A stretch of DNA of 8,688 bases from assembly GCA_016744555.1 (NCBI GenBank), contig JADGED010000103.1, positions 1-8,688 on the forward strand, in the 5' to 3' direction. Within the stretch, counting starts at the first letter, position 1; every line of letters begins with the position of its first letter. Under the pieces are notes generated by a model, which did no database searches, was not told the origin of the DNA, and worked only from the letters and a program-made list of their open reading frames with translations. A program made the position numbers and the translations under genes. Positions 6,468-8,688 of this stretch are shown here, one piece after another. The DNA comes from Desulfuromonadaceae bacterium (GTDB lineage Bacteria > Desulfobacterota > Desulfuromonadia > Desulfuromonadales > Geopsychrobacteraceae).

Positions 6468-6479
6468 TTGTTTGTGGTT
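6468..6479 (+). repeat. 12-nt direct repeat, copy 2, over the start codon of the zinc-ribbon gene
   Basis: This is the second copy of TTGTTTGTGGTT. It contains both candidate start codons of the downstream gene, TTG 6468 and GTG 6474. It lies directly after the AAAAGG at 6462-6467. Confidence 0.5.
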
Positions 6480-7136
6480 TCTGATTCTTTAAAAATTGAT
6501 GTCCGGCGTAAGTGCCCATATTGTGAAGGGGCAATGGAGCAAATTGGTGTAGATGGCGGAGCCCCTCTGTATGTTCCGTGGCTGCGGGATAACTCGTTTC
6601 GGGTTTTTTCTTGTTCGCAGTGTCAGCAGGAAATAAATTTACCTACAACCGGTTTGTTAGTCGCCCAGTTTATTACTGCCGTATTTACCTTTGTCACTTG
6701 TGTTTTGATCTTTTGGAACAACGACCTATTGCAATTGTGGACAGCCTTAACCAAGGCACCCCTGGCGGCGATGATTGGCATTGTGATGACGTTGATCGCT
6801 GCGTTGCTTTTATGTGGTGGCGTTTGGAATGCTATTGAGTTGATTCGGAACCTAAGGCTATTGCGACGTGCACCGCAGTATCGCCATAAGAGTTTCTGGG
6901 CTTTTAAAGTAATTGGTACCGTTTTGTACTCGTTAGTGCCGTGGGGATATTGGATAGGTGCTGGGTTTGTGAACGATATTTACTTACAGATTGATCGGGA
7001 CTGGAGTTTTGTTCTTGTTGCTCCAGGGTTGCTCCCTTTTTTCTTTGCGGATCGGTTCGGTTTATCCCCAACGGTGATATTTCTACTTTCAGCAAGTTAT
7101 CCAACTGCTGGGTTTATTTACATGTGGCTTAGTTAA
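6474..7136 (+). CDS. Zinc-ribbon multi-pass membrane protein of unknown function
   Basis: I do not recognise this 220-residue protein as a named family. Near the N-terminus, CPYC (14-17) and CSQC (47-50) form a likely four-cysteine zinc ribbon in the cytoplasm, with about 29 residues between the pairs. After it come about five hydrophobic segments: 60-80, 97-116, 142-165, 178-192 and 200-219. A basic loop (RNLRLLRRAPQYRHK, 125-139) follows the second segment and should face the cytoplasm. There is no signal peptide and no enzyme motif. The GTG at 6474 was chosen because AAAAGG (6462-6467) lies 6 nt upstream; the TTG at 6468 would abut that sequence with no spacing. No convincing promoter is seen in the 286 bases upstream. 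The next gene follows after 17 nt on the same strand, suggesting co-transcription and perhaps a joint envelope role. Confidence 0.75.
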   Translation: MVSDSLKIDVRRKCPYCEGAMEQIGVDGGAPLYVPWLRDNSFRVFSCSQCQQEINLPTTGLLVAQFITAVFTFVTCVLIFWNNDLLQLWTALTKAPLAAMIGIVMTLIAALLLCGGVWNAIELIRNLRLLRRAPQYRHKSFWAFKVIGTVLYSLVPWGYWIGAGFVNDIYLQIDRDWSFVLVAPGLLPFFFADRFGLSPTVIFLLSASYPTAGFIYMWLS

Positions 7137-7140
7137 AATG

Positions 7141-7146
7141 AAGGGG
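7141..7146 (+). promoter_or_regulatory. Ribosome binding site that sets the TTG start of the TPR/WG gene
   Basis: AAGGGG lies 7 nt upstream of TTG 7154. An ATG at 7138 overlaps this site but opens a frame of only eight codons, so it is not the gene start. The TTG start gives a protein with a lysine followed by a hydrophobic signal-peptide core, which supports it. Confidence 0.7.
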
Positions 7147-7153
7147 TTTTATT

Positions 7154-8688
7154 TTGAAGATTAATGTTTTTGTGTTGTTGCTATGTTTTCTGGGAGTTTC
7201 GGTTTCTGTCAGCGCATCAGATTCTTGCCCTGATGTTGCTAAAATTAAAAATAGTCAGGTCAGGATTGAAGCTTATTCCCAATGTTTAGAGCAAAAGTTA
7301 CCCCAAGAAACTATGGGTGAACTGTTTTATCAGCGCGGTCTTTTGCATTTGAAAAATGATGTGCTCGGGCCATTGGAACAATTGGAGGCGGGGCGGTCTG
7401 ATCTGCTTAGAGCACTTGATTCTGGCTATGAACCGGTGACTGTAAATTATCAGTTGGGGGACTTGGAAAAGCGAGCTAAAAATTATACTGCAGCAATCAG
7501 TTATTATGAAAAATCGCTGCAGCTTGATTCTGCAGCACCGCAGATGGCCAATTATCAAATTGGCGAATGTTATTGTGGCCTTGGTCAAGCCCAAAAAGGG
7601 ATTGATCTGTTTAAGGAGATGGCAGAAAAATTTCCCAACGATAAAAGTTATGCCATGTTCAGCATGGCCCATTGTTCTGCTTTGCAAAATAAAGTCGATG
7701 AAGCGATTGATTATCTCAATAAAGCAATTTTGGTTGGTCCTCCAGGTGTAGATGAACCAGTAAAGGCACTTTATAATGGTTCGTGGTTTTTTAGGAAAAA
7801 TAGAAAAATTGCTCCCGATGTGAAAAAGGATCCGTTGAGCAAGGAGCAAAGAAAAGCCGCTCGCATATTTATGAGCAATTTAAGGGCATTCAAAGCTAAA
7901 TTGCACGCTTCTGTTGGTGATATGCAAAATGCACATATTGAATACGATGGAGCCACCCGAGCAAAAAGTAGTGAGGAATTAAGCCGTGATATCGCTTGGT
8001 CTTTGGCTACCAATGAATATTCGAGGTTGCGGTTTCCACCTCGGGCTTTGAGATGGGCTAAATCGTTAGTGGAAAAGAGAGATCCATCTATTTCTAATCG
8101 TAATGTTCTTGCGGCTGCTTATGCCGCTATGGGGCAATTTGATGAAGCTATAAAGATCCAAACGGCATTGGTCGTCGAGGTGGAAAGTACTTCAAGGATA
8201 GATAAGGCTGGGTTTAAAAAGCGTTTAGACCTTTATCGCCGTCATATCCCTTACTATGTCGGAGATGTAGAGGAACAAGGTAAACCCTATATCCCCCTCA
8301 CTTTGGATGATATTTATCGCCCCGATGGTATTGATGCCAATCCCGTACATTGGGAGTGGGCCATTAAGCCGATTTATACTGATGTCGGTGGCGGAAGAGA
8401 AAAAAGCCGCGGAGTGTTTGGCTTTAATGCTGCAGGGTTGATGATGGCAAAGCATCCAGAAACGGAAAATTGGGGACTAATCGACGTTGATGGTAACTGG
8501 AAGTACGTATCTAGTGAGCGTAAAGCGCCAATTTCTGCTGGAGATATGGGGATTATCAGGAAAAAACAGGGGATGAACGTAGACTATTTTGACCAGGACA
8601 TGAACCCTTTGTTTGGTCGTTCATTCGAAAAAGGCGATGATTTTTATCAAAAGAACAATGGTGTCGCCTGGGTAACTCCACGCAGGAC
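7154..8688 (+). CDS. Exported TPR protein with a WG-repeat-like C-terminal region, 3' end outside the window
   Basis: The frame is open from TTG 7154 to the window edge: 511 codons without a stop. The N-terminus is a clear Sec signal peptide: K2, the hydrophobic core VFVLLLCFLGVSVSV (5-19), and a likely cleavage after VSA (19-21). The mature part contains TPR-like helical pairs at about 95-127 (NYTAAISYYEKSLQLD), 129-162 (NYQIGECYCGLGQAQKGIDL), 165-197 (VDEAIDYLNKAI) and 315-346 (AAAYAAMGQFDEAI). A helical linker with charged residues lies between the third and fourth. From about 400 the composition changes to Trp, Gly and Tyr-rich strands, with ENWGLIDVDGNWKYV (438-452) and a GVFGFNAAGLMMAK strand before it. 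This matches the WG (KWG) beta-repeat pattern. Such proteins usually act as protein-binding scaffolds in the periplasm or at the cell surface. It follows the zinc-ribbon membrane gene by 17 nt. No catalytic motif is visible. Location is inferred from the signal peptide. Confidence 0.85.
   Translation, partial: MKINVFVLLLCFLGVSVSVSASDSCPDVAKIKNSQVRIEAYSQCLEQKLPQETMGELFYQRGLLHLKNDVLGPLEQLEAGRSDLLRALDSGYEPVTVNYQLGDLEKRAKNYTAAISYYEKSLQLDSAAPQMANYQIGECYCGLGQAQKGIDLFKEMAEKFPNDKSYAMFSMAHCSALQNKVDEAIDYLNKAILVGPPGVDEPVKALYNGSWFFRKNRKIAPDVKKDPLSKEQRKAARIFMSNLRAFKAKLHASVGDMQNAHIEYDGATRAKSSEELSRDIAWSLATNEYSRLRFPPRALRWAKSLVEKRDPSISNRNVLAAAYAAMGQFDEAIKIQTALVVEVESTSRIDKAGFKKRLDLYRRHIPYYVGDVEEQGKPYIPLTLDDIYRPDGIDANPVHWEWAIKPIYTDVGGGREKSRGVFGFNAAGLMMAKHPETENWGLIDVDGNWKYVSSERKAPISAGDMGIIRKKQGMNVDYFDQDMNPLFGRSFEKGDDFYQKNNGVAWVTPRR

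Noticed and set aside
7175..7186. Lipoprotein signal (LLLC, residues 8-11) in the TPR/WG protein
   Set aside because: Leu directly before Cys does not fit the lipobox, and the Cys lies inside the hydrophobic core; cleavage after VSA at 21 fits better.
7298..7849. 183-codon open frame on the minus strand
   Set aside because: It lies wholly inside the TPR/WG gene on the other strand; the plus frame has the signal peptide, ribosome binding site and TPR pattern, whereas the minus product shows no domain pattern.
1..8688. Mobile elements, CRISPR arrays, tRNA or rRNA genes, defence islands
   Set aside because: No transposase, integrase, regularly spaced repeats, cloverleaf or rRNA-like sequence was seen on either strand.

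Overview
This window looks like chromosomal core DNA from a Gram-negative bacterium, probably a deltaproteobacterium (Desulfobacterota) of the Desulfuromonas/Pelobacter/Geobacter kind. The evidence is a CIRCE-controlled hrcA-grpE-dnaK operon with a HrcA whose N-terminal region resembles that group, a NimA-type flavin/heme split-barrel protein next to a Gate-domain membrane protein, and classic AGGAGG ribosome binding sites. The taxon is inferred from protein resemblance only; no 16S or other marker is present. I see no insertion sequence, integrase, tRNA, rRNA or CRISPR array.

Left part (1-2046, minus strand): the heat-shock operon hrcA-grpE-dnaK, read right to left. dnaK is cut by the window edge after 68 codons. 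A perfect CIRCE operator (1974-2000) lies directly downstream of a TTGACA-type promoter, so HrcA represses its own operon. The co-chaperone GrpE (nucleotide exchange) and DnaK (Hsp70) are made together.

Middle part (2074-5388, plus strand): a tightly packed four-gene operon, divergent from hrcA: a NimA-like pyridoxamine-phosphate-oxidase-fold protein, a tandem Gate-domain (nucleoside-recognition) membrane protein, dihydrofolate reductase (folA) and a HI0933/BaiN-family flavoprotein. Neighbouring genes overlap by 4 nt, overlap by 1 nt, or are 3 nt apart, so translation is probably coupled. The operon ends at a strong GC-rich hairpin that also serves the convergent gene.

Next (5411-6187, minus strand): a lone crotonase-family gene with its own likely promoter. 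Its product lacks both glutamates that catalyse hydration in classical enoyl-CoA hydratase. The 286-base gap that follows (6188-6473) holds this promoter, a 12-nt direct repeat and an AT-rich stretch, but no RNA gene I can recognise.

Right part (6474-8688, plus strand): two genes that appear to be co-transcribed. The first encodes a small zinc-ribbon protein with several membrane segments. The second starts at TTG 7154 and stays open to the window edge (511 codons). It encodes an exported protein with a signal peptide, TPR repeats and the beginning of a WG-repeat-like region. This pair is the least described part of the window; everything to its left is ordinary housekeeping DNA.
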